A stretch of 64,000 nt of DNA from Favolaschia claudopus (lineage: Eukaryota; Basidiomycota; Agaricomycetes; Agaricales; Mycenaceae). The stretch's first letter is position 1; each line of letters opens with the position of its first letter. This document shows, one piece after another, positions 10,459-21,900 of the stretch. The translations under genes and the position numbers were made by a program. The notes under the pieces were generated by a model. That model was not told the origin of the DNA, did no database searches, and was given only the letters and a program-made list of their open reading frames with translations. The stretch lies in assembly GCA_037176885.1 (NCBI GenBank), contig JAWWNJ010000021.1, positions 248,001-312,000 on the forward strand. The letters are read 5' to 3'.

Positions 10459-13400
10459 CTATTTGCGTGGAATTCGATCACCCCGAGCCTCCCGCGCCTT
10501 GTTAATTGCAGCAAGCAGGGCGGAACTGCCTTGATTCGCTTCTGGATATGCCTCGACAAACGATTGCTTGTCACGTTTGTAACTAAAGCCTGTTAGCAGC
10601 AATTCAACGAATTGAACGGCTTGGAGAGGACTCACTGGTCAATGAATTCAGTGGCAATGATCCTGCGTTGCATATGCTTCATTGCCAGAGGTTTATTTGT
10701 CCCGCGTAGCCACTCTTTCGGCCAATCCTTCAACGGTGTCGTGAGACCATGCGCCGGATCGCCGTGTTCCCAGTGTTGAGCAATGATGATCCAGGATTCG
10801 GATCGTTTTGATTTGGCGCCGCTGGGTAGCGTCACTGGGACGTCTGGAACAATCAGACCAGCGTCGGGAAGCGGACGTCCTCCTCGGATGAGAGCTGGCG
10901 GTTGTGGTTGTGATTGCCGTGAACTAGCTGAATTAACTGAAGACACGGAAGAAGACGCAGGGGATACATGAGAGGGAAATGAAGGTGAAGAGATAGGAAT
11001 AGACGGTCGTCCCGAGCCAAAGGGATGTGAGGTGGAAAGAGTTTGTATTTGAATAGTCGTCGGTGTAAAATTGCCTAGATGATTTCGCTGAAGATTCGAG
11101 TGCGGCTGCACATTGCGTTGAACAGTCGTTGACTCTATACATGATATCAGGAACAGATGGGATGATGCGAAGCTAGGTAATCAATTCGCACCTGGCGCGG
11201 TGACGGCGGCGGCCACAATACGGAGCAGTTTATCGAATTCAGTCGAGAGAGTACGTATGTCGGCGGAAAGCGACTGATGGAGCATCGTGATATTTTCGGC
11301 GGTTGCTGGAGCAGTTGAAGTAGCTTCGCCGAGGAAGCTTTTATCTGTATCAGGCTTTGTGGGCAGCAGCATCCCACTATAATCGTCTTCGTAAGTATTT
11401 AACTCATCGAGAAGATATTTGATCAGCGTATCACGCTGGAATGATTCAACGGTCAGCTAGAGAATAAAGAATACAATCAAACAACTCAACATGTTCTCCT
11501 TCGGCCCATCCACCCCACCATCGGACCTGTCGAAGCGTCCAACGGCGACCAACCGGCGCAAACATAAATCTGTATTGGGCACCACCGCGACGGAAACAGT
11601 GCGTAGAGAATGTTCCATTGACGCGCGGTAAATCAGCGCCGGCAGCAAACTCTGTGATCCATTTCTGAACATCGTCGTGGGATATATGCTCGCCTGTCTG
11701 CACGATCCCGTTCGCACCGGTGGCAGGGAAAATGTAGTCATCGGGATTAAGGGGACGTTTGTAGATGTCTTCCTCCAGATATTTAACCCAACGCGTCATC
11801 CAGGTGAAGGAATCACACGCGGGTAGGTCGGGTTGTGCACAGATTTTGAACTTCCCACCTGTTTGCCGTTCAGTGAACTTAGATTGAGCCGAATGAGCAG
11901 TTTATACTTCGAAGATCAGCTTTTTTTTGAGATCTATTCACGCGTTTCTGCCATCCCTTTCGATTCGTCAGTTGTAACTCGAAGTATGGCGTGTTGAACG
12001 CTTTCGAGTCTTCCAGTCCGAAGGTGAGATGTTTGCGTTGTAATTTGATAAGCTCAAAGCAGCTACGATTGTTATTGTTAAAAAAGAAATCGCACATTCA
12101 ATTGAAATACGGTACCGCGACCAAATGATCCAAGAGGTCGACGCAAAACATTTGAACGCCAAATGCTTCGTTTTGAGGTTCTAATCCTCTACCGTGGTTG
12201 ATTTCCCTTCGTATCTCGACGCCGGACATTTTTCATCTGACCAGGCAAACATCCGGGACATAAATTCCTCGGACATGGCGAGGGAGTGCTTGCGGTCGCC
12301 TCCATCCTTTCCGCATTTGTTTTTGATCGCTGCCATCGTATCTTAGACCTTCGCAGAGTCAATTGGATTACCCTCCCAAGCGGCCGTTGTTGAATTGAAG
12401 TGCCATTTGCCTCGATACTTGTCTCCATCGCTGAATTTGTTCTCAAACAACTGCAGGAAACAAACGGAGAGGGAAGACTTACCGCATCTTCCACATAAGC
12501 TTGAATGCGGCGTGAATCGTGTCTGCTGTGCCAATTTTCCGACCTTGGCCATAAATCTTATATACAAGGTAAAGGGAGACCATCTCCGGTGAGTGCACAT
12601 TCGGAATTGCGTCGAAATCGCGTTTATAAGCAGGATCATCGAATTTGAACGAAGACTCGCCGTCCGGCTCTGACTGGAACTCTGCAGCATCTGGGGCTAT
12701 ATGATCTACATCCTCCTCGAGGTCGCTCTCGTTGTCGCTGCCCTCCGAGCCTGAATCATCGTCGTCCTTTTCCTTGTTTTTTCCCTTCTTTCCCTTCCCT
12801 TTCCCCTCAGCTTTCCCTCCAACATACTCCTCCAGCCATCGACGTCCAGCAGCAACAGCCTCGTCATACTTCTTGGTTGTGTTGAAGGCTTTTCCGTTGG
12901 TTTCAGTCCGTGCTGCTGAAGCGCTACAATAGAGAGTTTGCGGTGAGCCGCCAGAAGCCACCTGGTGGCTCCGACGGCATGCGGATTGGAGCGGCTACGT
13001 CATGTGGCGGCTCGTTCAGCGGCTCGTCGCGCGCAGTCCTTAGCACAATTTTGAGATTGGGTACCTTGCATACTTGACTATACCTTCAGCCAATGAGAGT
13101 TCGTTGTCCAAACGTGCATAATTGTTTTAAATTGAAGCAATTTCCAGCGTCAAACGAAGTCTTCGGCTCGAATGTGCGATAGCGTCAGATTTTCGGATCC
13201 AGTTTTCTTCGTGTGTGTATGGTTCAATATATAGATCAAATATAGATGACTAAGTACTAAGAATGGACTCACAAAACCAAATTTGAACCAGTCTTACCAG
13301 CCGCCAAACGAGCCGCCAGACAGCATAGCCGCTCCAATCCGCATGCCATTAGAGCCGCCAGGTGGCTTCTGGTGGCTCACCGCAAACTCTCTAATGTTCT

Positions 13401-13506
13401 CGAGTGTCGCCTTTCCGGATTGAGCGAGAAGACCGCGTTTGTGACCCTTCGTGATCGTATACGGTGTCTTGGGCTTTGAAGTTGGGTTTTTAGAAGTCTT
13501 CGGCAT
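10459..13506 (-). pseudogene. Crypton-type tyrosine recombinase, decayed
   Basis: The minus strand carries the dispersed parts of a fungal Crypton recombinase, an enzyme that moves its element as a DNA circle. A basic N-terminus starts at 13506. A helical segment with TTKKYDEAVAAGRRWLEEYV lies at about 12840-12890, followed by a Lys-rich and acidic linker. The catalytic region near 11520-11660 has THCFRRGGAQYRFMF (His-x-x-Arg motif) and RWWGGWAEGEH. After a probable intron, a C-terminal stretch with YLLDELNTYEDDY follows at about 11340-11430. The end, about 10459-10860, has a GCR1_C-like DNA-binding segment (GLTTPLKDWPKEW). In-frame stops interrupt it (about 12345 and 12180), a frame slip lies near 12895, and a MITE at 12932-13391 splits the N-terminus. 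Removing the MITE with one TA continues the frame as expected for the family. Confidence 0.85.
12932..13391. mobile_element. TA-flanked MITE, family D copy 2, inside the Crypton
   Basis: Long inverted ends start GAGAGTTTGCGGTGAGCCGC and extend about 65 bp with few mismatches. TA flanks are at 12930-12931 and 13392-13393. Length is 460 bp with no transposase. The right end is related to 9786-9973. It lies in the 5' coding part of the Crypton recombinase. Confidence 0.85.
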
Positions 13507-15541
13507 CGCCCGGAGTCGCTCAGAGTCTTGTTTGAGGTACAATATGGGTGGACGAATTTTAGGAGATATTGTTGATAGTTGTTAGGTTTGCACGCTTGAG
13601 GACTTGGCGTGATCGCACACTGAAGGCCGCAATCGTTGAATTGCATTCAGGGAAGCTAAAATACATGTATATGATATATCTAGAACGATGTTGTAAGACC
13701 TCAGGAATAAAAGGGAGCAAGGAAATCAGTAACCATATGAAGTTTGATTAAACAATCCCTGTCTCGACAGCAAATCAGGTTAAGCGATCGTTTACTTAAA
13801 CAGCCAGTAGGCGGCGCACCGGGCAGCCCTGTCAAGCTTGAACCTGTTTAACGAGGATTAAGCACGACTTTTGAACAGTGTTGAACAAAACCGTTCAAAT
13901 CGGTGTTCATCAATCAATTATATTGAGCGTAATATACCGAATACATTGATCTACAGATTAACAGAACAGGATTAATCAGTGCTAATCCGACCGATTAACA
14001 AAACAGGAGGCATGTTACTTGAACAAGATTCAAAACACGGTGAGAAGAAAAAAAAGGGTGAAACACTACAATTAGTGATAACCCAACTGTTCAACAGAAC
14101 AGCGAAGACGTCGACCGAGACTTGAAAAAGAAGAAAAGAGAAGGAACGAAACGTAGACGAGGCCCGAGATGTCAAGGGCATTGTGATTCGATATCATTTA
14201 TTCCGGATCAATCCGAGGGCTGATAAGATAAGGACACGCCCTCAAGCAATTCCACAGGTCACACTATAACGTCTGGGTTACCGAGACAGGTACCACCACC
14301 GCCCCCGGTTTCCGGTTTCATGTTCCGTTCCTACTGAGCTCCAGGCACTCTGTAGGGACGACAGTCCATCGTCCTGACCACGCCCGCTACCCACGCCCAT
14401 TGCCCCACGCCCCACGCTGTTGCCCACGCCCATCGCCTGTTGCCCACGCCCACCGCCATTTGCTTTGATCATCGTCATCCGCACTTCACACTGCGCATCC
14501 AGCTCATCCCGCCCATTCGAGGCTCATAACCAGCATCATAGCATTCCCATTCGTGCCCACGGCCATTTGGCTCCCCTACAGGATCGCAGGATACCCAACA
14601 CGCCACTTATCCTCCGTCCAGTTTGGGATTACATAATGATCGGCTTCGCGGATCACCCGGATATCACCACGCCCCAGTATCACTGAATCTACGGACCGTA
14701 GCAGGTGCTAATTCTGTATGACTCCAAAGACCAAAGCGACATAGTCAAACCCAAACTTCGAGCTTCTGTCAGCTGATCGACAGTTGGGTGCATGTTGTTG
14801 TTGTCAATCTCTGTGGCGAGCCTTTTGATCAAATTAAAAATTTGCTCCAATGCTTTGCCAATGCTCGCTGATAAGCGCTATAGAGGATTGAGATGTACTA
14901 ACGGCGTGGGGGTCACCGCAGGTTACTGATGTTGACCTGTCACGTGCCTCTTTGCCCGCCAATTCTACCAGATGTACTAATCATGGTGACTTTGGCAAAA
15001 TATATCCTCAATCTGATGAAGTAATCGAACGATTGAATGGATTGTGCTCTTTGGTAGTTTGTTTGGCTTCAATTGTAAAACTATTTAATTAGTTTGACAA
15101 ATGGGTAGTTATTCTAATTTTTTATACACAAAACAATTTCCTGTCTATCATCTCTCGATGGTTATTTGGAATTCAAGAGACAGAACATGGCTTTATTTGA
15201 CAGTGCTTGCACAGAATTCTCCTAGCAAGAATTTCCCACACATCGGCATGGTTACCCTAAGTATACTGCATACTTAGAGCCCGTTCGGATCATTCTCAGA
15301 CCTGGGATGAGGACGATGGGGGATCGGTAACTCGGTAACGCATTATCCGACCGTTTTCCGCGGCTTTCCGATGCCGGCACTTGTGTCAGTACAACACCAA
15401 ACAAAGCCGAAGTGGATATTTTGCGGTGAAAAACTACCTAAATTGACCGGAAGTCTCAATGAATCATGACTTTAAGTACTAGCTTTACTACTCATGACGC
15501 GTCAAGACACGAGAAGAACACGTGAAACAAGCCAGGAAAGC
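13507..15541. other. Intergenic; no gene seen
   Basis: No supported gene. The C-rich tract near 14385-14460 repeats CCCACGCC words and makes a false frame. Words such as TTGAACA and TTTAAAC-like sequence near 13780-14030 look like old repeat material without definable ends. Confidence 0.4.
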
Positions 15542-15543
15542 TA

Positions 15544-15923
15544 CAGTTGCGGCGAAATCAATTTACTTACCAAATATGGAAATTTCCATCAAAGCCGCCC
15601 TACTGCACAGAAAAACGACTCACTGGTCGGCGGAAATAGTATAGACGGGATGTATTCCTTGTGTAGAATAGGTCTACCCACGCAAACAAGCCGCATCTGT
15701 CATGTTTCTCATAGGTTTTGGCTGGATTTTCCTGGACGAGCCCGCCCGCCAGCTCGGCAAAATCCATGCAAAAACAGAGATTTTTCTACACCCAACATAC
15801 CGGCTTGAGGCTCTCAACAGTTTAGTCAACTTGCCGCTCGAGAAAATCATTCATATCCAAGCAAAGGACGGGGATTGATTGAAATTTCCATATTTGGTAG
15901 GTAAATTGATTTCGCCGCAACTG
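15544..15923. mobile_element. TA-flanked MITE with long inverted ends
   Basis: The termini CAGTTGCGGCGAAATCAATT are inverted and nearly identical over about 50 bp, with TA at 15542-15543 and 15924-15925. The CAG start, TA duplication and 380-bp size suggest a Tc1/mariner or pogo-type non-autonomous element. An apparent frame across the left arm is an artefact. Confidence 0.85.
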
Positions 15924-15925
15924 TA

Positions 15926-17024
15926 GGTTTGAAATCAAAGCATTTTCCACGGAACGGACGGCTTCGATAGTCCAATCAAAGCGAAAAAAGCGTCGTTTGT
16001 ACCGTTAGAGCAAGCTTTGAGCTTCAAAATGAGGTTCGAGAGCTCCAAATAAATCAATGAATGTCCCTCTCTTTTCCCTTCTTTTTCTCTTTTTTCGTTT
16101 TGAAAGAACGCGATTTATTCCCTGCCAACCACAGACATAGTACATGAGCCTGGCTTGCGCAGCGGAAATTAGTATCCCCCTACGAGCATCAGCCAGAAAT
16201 GCTCTATTTCGTACCCCAAGAGTGTCATCATGTACAGACACGTGTCATCCTGCACTTGCTCTTCCTCCTTGGCAATTCCTACGAGAGTCATCTTCTCTTT
16301 GCTCGCTGCTCTCACTAGTCTCTCACTGATTACTGATTGTCCAACTGGATTCATCAGAGGAGAAGGGACTCAAAATAAGGATTGGGACTGAGATCTTGGA
16401 TACAAGGACACGAGGAACCAACCGCAGGTTGGTGACGAGTGTCCATGGAACCTGGAATGCAAGCTTTTGTTTCAGCCGTGGTAGAAACTGGTCCTTCATC
16501 TATGTAACCTAATTTGCTTGAGCTCTGAATCTGGGCAATGTGTACTTCAATTATATATTTATTCCTTCGTAGCGGAGCACGAGTTCCTGCTAGTGGTATA
16601 AAAGTCATAGAAGCCATGACATATATCATATAGAGGACGCTTAATAAGTCACTCAAAGTTGAGAATTCCTCCCTAAATTTAAAAAGGTCACTTTCGGTCT
16701 TGCCGAGTATAAAGGGAATATGTTGACTGCATGCCAGTAAGTCTAGTCAAGCCTCGAGCATACTGTAGTAACTGTAACATTTTAACCGATTTTTCAAGTC
16801 ACAGGTCACAGCCGGTTTCATTTGATGCGTGCAAAAATCGCCTTATGCAATTCAAAACAAATTTTTTCGGGCATCTCGGACTGAGAAATTACGTAAGTTT
16901 GATGAATCTTTGGTCGACTGTACAGTACAGTATGCGTTAGGTTGCGTGACGCGCGTCGCGCACGACGTGACACATCATGTGACCTCTCGCTGGCCTTGCT
17001 GTACGCCCTTGAAGTCGCGACGTC
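15926..17024. other. Intergenic upstream of the CSL gene
   Basis: No gene is supported on either strand. The region upstream of the CSL start near 17025 would contain its promoter, but no clear TATA or operator-like element could be singled out. Confidence 0.4.
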
Positions 17025-18757
17025 ATGTCCTCCCCCACCGGCACGTCCCTACCGTCAGCTCTTCCCCAATCGTCTTTGACACATTCTGCATCCCAATCCG
17101 CGAGCAGTCCACAAGTACAGTGTCAGTTCTTGCCTGCCGAAAGCTGCTGATACGTCAGTGCTAGCATACCACCACTCTCACTGAGGATCCTCATGCTAAA
17201 ATTCGCCGCAATATCCGCGACTATGTATTGGAAGACCTTAACCGTGACATGATTATGACCACCGTTGTCTGCCTCCACGCAGCCGTGGCTCGGAGGTCAT
17301 ATGGAAATGAGAGGCGCTTCCTATGCCCTCCTCCTCGTGTTCTAGTTGAGGGGCCCGCGTGGCAGATGAAGCGTCAAGTGCTGACAATGAGCGTGGTGTC
17401 TGAACATGGCGAAAACTTGTGTGAGCACGCGGAACCGCTGGACAACAATATGACGTCGACTTTCAAGGTCTTGTACATCTCCGGCGAGGCGAGAACAAAA
17501 AGCGTTCACCTATCGCTAAAGATTTCAGAGCCATCTAACGTGGATAGTGACCCTGGTCATACTTGGGCTACGTTCAATTCTGCTCTCATCCTTGCAATTG
17601 CGAAGCCGTCAACAACGACGTCCAAGATGTCCACCTGGATTGTTTCCGGAAAATCCGTTTCTTTGTTTCACCGAATACACTCACAAACAGTGAGCACGAG
17701 ATATATGACAATGGACCATGGCACACTTTTTGCAAGTAAAGACGCGTGGTCAGCTTTCGGCATGCATATCGTGCCTCCAGCCACAGATACGCCATCTACT
17801 GGTATATTTCAGACTCCACATTTCTTCCAGTAAGGCCTTACATCCGCTTCTCAGGTCAACTGCACCCTATCACCCATGGCTGCTCAATCATCCTCACGGA
17901 TACATGTTCGGGAATCTCCAGTCCCGTCTTGATTGTTAGAAAGGTCTCTAAAGGCACAGTTTGTCAAAATGACGGAAACCCAGTCAATCAAATGGAGAAG
18001 ATTGCTTTGCAGCGCGTAAATTCAGACGGGACCAGGTGCTATCTGTCGACTCCCCGCCTTGGTTTCGCTAGAAGGGAGGACAATATGCATCTGAGTGCCA
18101 CTGGCTCATCAGAACAGGGGGAACTATTATTCCAGCCCCCTCATACACGGTATCAAGTCGAGAACGGTGTTCAAATAGAAGTAGACGATCTTGACGATAA
18201 CCTTTGTTGGACCATTGTGGGGATATGTGCGTCTTTTCTCGGTTGTATTTGATATTTCTGATTGTCCCAACTATCAGCCAAACTACAATACACTTTCTTT
18301 GATGCACGAGCTCTTAATGATAGTCCTCCTCATATGCCAATCACGCCTTTTCCTACGCTTTCCACGTCTCCCGCTTACTGTGAAATCAGCAATACACTCG
18401 AGTTGGCAGGCGATTTTTCATACGCTGATTTAACCACTGGTGAGCGGCTACTGCTGGACATCTATATTGGGAGTCTAGGACCTCTTCCTGCCCGCACCCA
18501 TCAAATTGAGGGAGTAACGGGCACCACCGGTATGTTTGTTTTTGCTACCTCAACTTTTCTTTACGAAACGGCCACACCCAGTTGCCATTGTACAAATGCC
18601 CTCGATTGGAGAAGTCATCCGAGTCCTAGAGAAAGACACACTTAAGGCCGCTGAGGGCAGCAGTCTCCCCCTGCTGTTTATCCGTCCCACAGATAGTGTT
18701 GGCTACCGCATGGGACCAACAATGGGACTTCTTCGTCAAGCATTGAGAGTGTTGTGA
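17025..18757 (+). CDS. CSL (CBF1/Su(H)/LAG-1) family transcription factor, CBF11-like
   Basis: CSL proteins bind GTGRGAA-type DNA and regulate transcription; in fungi they act without Notch. The start ATG at 17025 opens a Ser/Gln-rich N-terminus. A first intron (17115-17164) joins it to the LAG1-type N-domain, which shows SYGNERRFLCPPPRVLVEG near 17295. The beta-trefoil domain follows, with VSGKSVSLFHRIHSQTVSTR near 17645-17705 and VLIVRKVSKGTV near 17928. Introns at 18227-18277 and 18530-18581 lead to an IPT-like C-terminus ending at 18757. The frame changes between 17801 and 17831. Either a very short 29-nt GT-AG intron (17802-17830) or a one-base frameshift explains it. If it is a frameshift the gene is broken there. 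The family assignment is firm; integrity is not. Confidence 0.85.
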
Positions 18758-19024
18758 CAGCACTCGATTGTGTATTATCAGCGTTATCATTTATCTAACT
18801 AGCAGTTACCCGTGCTACGCTATGTACGTGTGATCTGGCGTGACTGACAATCAAGGAAGAGAAATTCGATACTTGAATTACTTCGACAAATACAGGGAAT
18901 TTAATTATTTAGTGTTTATTCGCGCCGCCGCCACTGCGACGACCAGTGGACGTTCCTTCACCCTTGTCTTGAGGCTCATTCGCTTGTTGGTCAACCTTGC
19001 GCTTCTTCGGATTCGGAAGTGTTG

Positions 19025-19554
19025 GTAGACCGGTAACCGATCTCTCGTATGAAGACAATCGTTCATAGAGAGACCGGTCGATCTGGCATTTATTTGCCGG
19101 GATGCCAGAGACGTCACGTTTCTGGCACGTGTATTACTGTCATCTTGCTTACACAGTCCCTCTCTGTTTCTTGTTCATCCTCTTGACTCGCCTCCGGCGC
19201 GATGCGATATTTGTATACTCTATGATACGCAGTTTTTCAACGGATACCACACCTCTTCGACAGTCAAGATGATGAAAATAGATAGAAACTGGTACTATAT
19301 ACAGTGGCGGCGCCATCTGATGCCACCCCCCAAAAAATGATGGGGCCCCAATCGACTCCACTTGCATCAAAAATTCCAGAAATGGGCTGTTCTATTTTTA
19401 GGGGTGGCATCAGATGGCGCCGCCACTGTAAGCAAGATGACAGTAATACACGTGCCAGAAACGTGACGTCTCTGGCATCCCGGCAAATAAATGCCAGATC
19501 GACCGGTCTCTCTATGAACGATTGTCTTCATACGAGAGATCGGTTACCGGTCTA
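19025..19554. mobile_element. Foldback element with perfect 127-bp inverted arms and 8-bp target duplication
   Basis: Arms 19026-19152 and 19428-19554 are identical in inverse by eye over all 127 bp, starting TAGACCGGTAACCGATC. The element is flanked by AAGTGTTG at 19017-19024 and 19555-19562. An 8-bp duplication and TA-starting ends point to hAT-type transposition. The perfect arms imply recent insertion or arm correction. A CAGTGGCGGC MITE is nested in the centre. Confidence 0.9.
19302..19428. mobile_element. Nested TA-flanked MITE with CAGTGGCGGC ends
   Basis: The 28-bp inverted ends CAGTGGCGGCGCCATCTGAT... are flanked by TA at 19300-19301 and 19429-19430. Length is 127 bp. Its right terminus abuts the right arm of the host foldback element. 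A related right end is seen at about 27640-27670. Confidence 0.85.
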
Positions 19555-20459
19555 AAGTGTTGCTACAAGAAGCCAGTAAATTTGAGGCGCGCGGGAGTAC
19601 CGGTGTTTACGGCCAAAGCTTTCATGAAGAGGAAAGGCCAAAAACATACCAATTTTAGTCGGACTCTCCTCAGCCTTCGGCGCCGTCGAAGAGGCACCTT
19701 CTCGATGTCAACAATAAAATGCTTGACTGAGCGATCGTCGTTCAGTTCAAACCCGTTGAGGAAGCCTTCCACCGAAACACTCTTTCCCTTCACTGGAATG
19801 GGTTTGTACTTCTCCCATCTCGGTGTTGCAGGGAATACACAGTGAACCTGGAAGGCATTGTCTGGGGTTTTTGTCGCAGAAAGGTCCTGCTCGATTTTGA
19901 TATCAAAAGTCGAGTTAGGTTTGTCGATGTTGCTGGGAACACCGCAGACGTGAACGGTAGCATGGGTGCGGATGTTGAGGCTGTCCGGGGAGCCAAGAGG
20001 AATGATCTAAGGGAAGATATCAGGGCAAGAAATACAAAAGCGAGGTAGATAATACATACCGAGAGAATGTCTCCGAAGAAGTGATAATCGAGAGGAGCAA
20101 GCTCCTGGGAGTAGACCTCGAGAGTTGATGTGGTACGTGCCGGCTGTAAACATTGACATAAGTACAGTATATGAATGATATGAGAAGGTTTTTTAACACA
20201 CCTGAACGACCGCGCAATAACACCCAACATCGGCAAAGTCCTGATTGTCGGAATTGAAATAGCGAAGTGAGCCGCGATGGTCGCGCCTATAGAGGATCCC
20301 AAGTGGATTTGACCGTCGAAGACCACAGTCTTCGTCTTTTCAATGACGCGGGGGTTCTCGAGAACAGCGGGGGCAGCAAAGATGGAAGCAGAAGACATGT
20401 TGTATGAGTGTGCTTTGTCGTTTTGGAAGTTGGGTTTGAGAGGGAAAGCGCCCAAGCTT

Positions 20460-20795
20460 TATAGAGGCCCGAAGAGATACGTCAGTGGAACCCAGTGTGG
20501 AGACGCGCGGAGAAAATACTATGTATCAACAATATGCGAACACCTAAGCGTACCCAAAACTTGTCATGTTACCGTTCCATTCTCCAGAGATCACCCCTTA
20601 CCGTGGAATGGAGTGGTGGAGCAGAGCACAAGGAATGACGAAGTGTGACGTCCGGCCCCCAAATTGATCAGACGGGGGATACGTTAAAGGAATGCCGAAT
20701 TGGAGATGCAGATATCCGCAAAATGGACTCAAAAACGCGGTAGAGTGGGTATCCGTCAGTATATAACCCATAAATCTATCATATCCCATTAATAA
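20460..20795. other. Upstream region with an older inverted repeat
   Basis: This is the 5' region of the gene starting at 20398. ATAACCCATAAATC near 20764 is inverted at about 20860, suggesting that the MITE beginning at 20796 sits beside or inside an older related copy. Confidence 0.4.
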
Positions 20796-20961
20796 CAGTC
20801 GAAGCTGTCATAACCCATAGCCCTCGGTAGGGCCAAAAAGCTATGGGATATGACAGATTTATGGGTTATCCCAGCCAAAAACCGGTCAAAAACCCCCAAA
20901 AATGTATGGGTTAAGGGAGATTATGGGTTATGGGAGCTATGGGTTATGACAGCTTCGACTG
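20796..20961. mobile_element. pogo-like MITE with CAGTCGAAGCTG ends
   Basis: Ends CAGTCGAAGCTGTCATAACC and the inverse GGTTATGACAGCTTCGACTG match over about 27 bp. TA follows on the right (20962-20963), while the left flank reads AA, so the target duplication is imperfect. CAGTCGA is a typical Tigger/pogo terminus. The 166-bp interior repeats ATGGGTTATG words. Confidence 0.75.
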
Positions 20962-20963
20962 TA

Positions 20964-21700
20964 TACCTCAAGCTTGAATATATCGGCATCAAAGCCTCTC
21001 CTTGGTCGTCCCTCATGCTGGAGTCAGCAAGACGCATCTTCACATACTCGTCCTCACAAAAAGTGAAAGCGTCGCTGGTTTTTCTCATTTCTGGACGCTG
21101 GATGAACACTCTTGCCCAAATCAAAGTGCTAGGCAGTCTAGTGCAAAAATGTGCATGCAATACCGAGATATATGGACTTCAAAGTCGGAAAAAATAGCAA
21201 AAAGGCCAAAATTGACGAAAACCACAATATTGCACGGGTTATAGCCACAGAACCGATGAATATTTTTGCCCAATTCGAAATGCCACATCTATCTACCCAT
21301 TGAGGGCTACAATATGGTCTGTCCAGGTCAAGCTAGATTTTGGTGGTTTTGCCTTTTTTTGGCTATTTGATGGCAGATCATAATTGTTTGATCATATCAT
21401 TATGCTAGAAATATGCAAATAAGTAGTCATTCTAGCCCACCTAGCACTTTGTTTCATGAAAAATCCTGCATTTAGCATTCAGAAATCCGGAAACGAAGCG
21501 ACGCCATCACTTTCCGTGACTCCAAATGCTGCACATCCTCACATATTCCGCACCATAAACTTGTGTAAGTACTCGGAATAACGGTCCGGTTAACATCCTC
21601 GCACAACCGGCCAAATTGTTAGAATAAGTGTCATAAACAGGGCTTGTCAGGTATTATCAGGCCTTATCAGAAGAAAGTGGCTATATATTGAGCAAGATGT
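20964..21700. other. Intergenic; no supported gene
   Basis: Short frames on both strands near 20920-21200 overlap one another and match nothing recognised. The rest is AT-rich. Confidence 0.35.
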
Positions 21701-21719
21701 GCCTGGATCCCAAATCTTC

Positions 21720-21900
21720 AATGCTCTAGTGCTCTAGTGGTTAACCTCATGGTCCCGCTGATGCTCGTCTGGGCTAAAGTCACTCGTTCGATTCCCGGTG
21801 CGGCCCGTCCAAACCCACGGGTGGCTACGGGTGGTGCCTCGGCGCCCCCCGGGACCGGTCTGATAAGGTATTATTAGGGGATAAGGTTTATCAGGCCTGA
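21720..21900 (+). repeat. tRNA-derived SINE-like sequence
   Basis: An A-box-like CTCTAGTGGTTAACC near 21735 is followed after about 50 nt by a B-box-like CGTTCGATTCCCGG near 21790, the spacing of a tRNA promoter. A GC-rich non-tRNA body follows, and related TATTATYAGG words occur on both sides (about 21650 and 21870). A stable cloverleaf was not found, so a tRNA-derived SINE is more likely than a working tRNA. Confidence 0.45.

Larger units (their letters stand above)
18909..20398 (-). pseudogene. Conserved basidiomycete-type gene with PKKRKV nuclear signal, interrupted by a foldback element
   Basis: A multi-exon gene starts at 20398. Introns lie at 20144-20201, 20007-20059 and 19563-19649. 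The exon parts read YFNSDNQDFADVGCYC, then ELAPLDYHFFGDI, then VHVCGVPSNIDKP and KGKSVSVEGFLNG...HFIVDIEKV. It looks like a compact beta-rich, possibly OB-like fold, but I do not recognise the family. The last exon encodes LPNPKKRKVDQQ, a classical monopartite nuclear localisation signal, and stops at 18909. A 530-bp foldback element sits exactly 8 nt into that last exon. Without it, reading phase is kept across the intron and exon. Two further one-base frame shifts are needed, near 20290 and near 19700, so the copy is probably dead or contains sequence errors. Confidence 0.65.

Noticed and set aside
12732..12932. Ser/Pro-rich plus-strand frame
   Set aside because: It is the antisense of the Lys- and Asp-rich linker of the Crypton recombinase.
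15494..15808. 104-codon plus-strand frame
   Set aside because: Its centre lies across the arm and interior of the TA-flanked MITE at 15544-15923.
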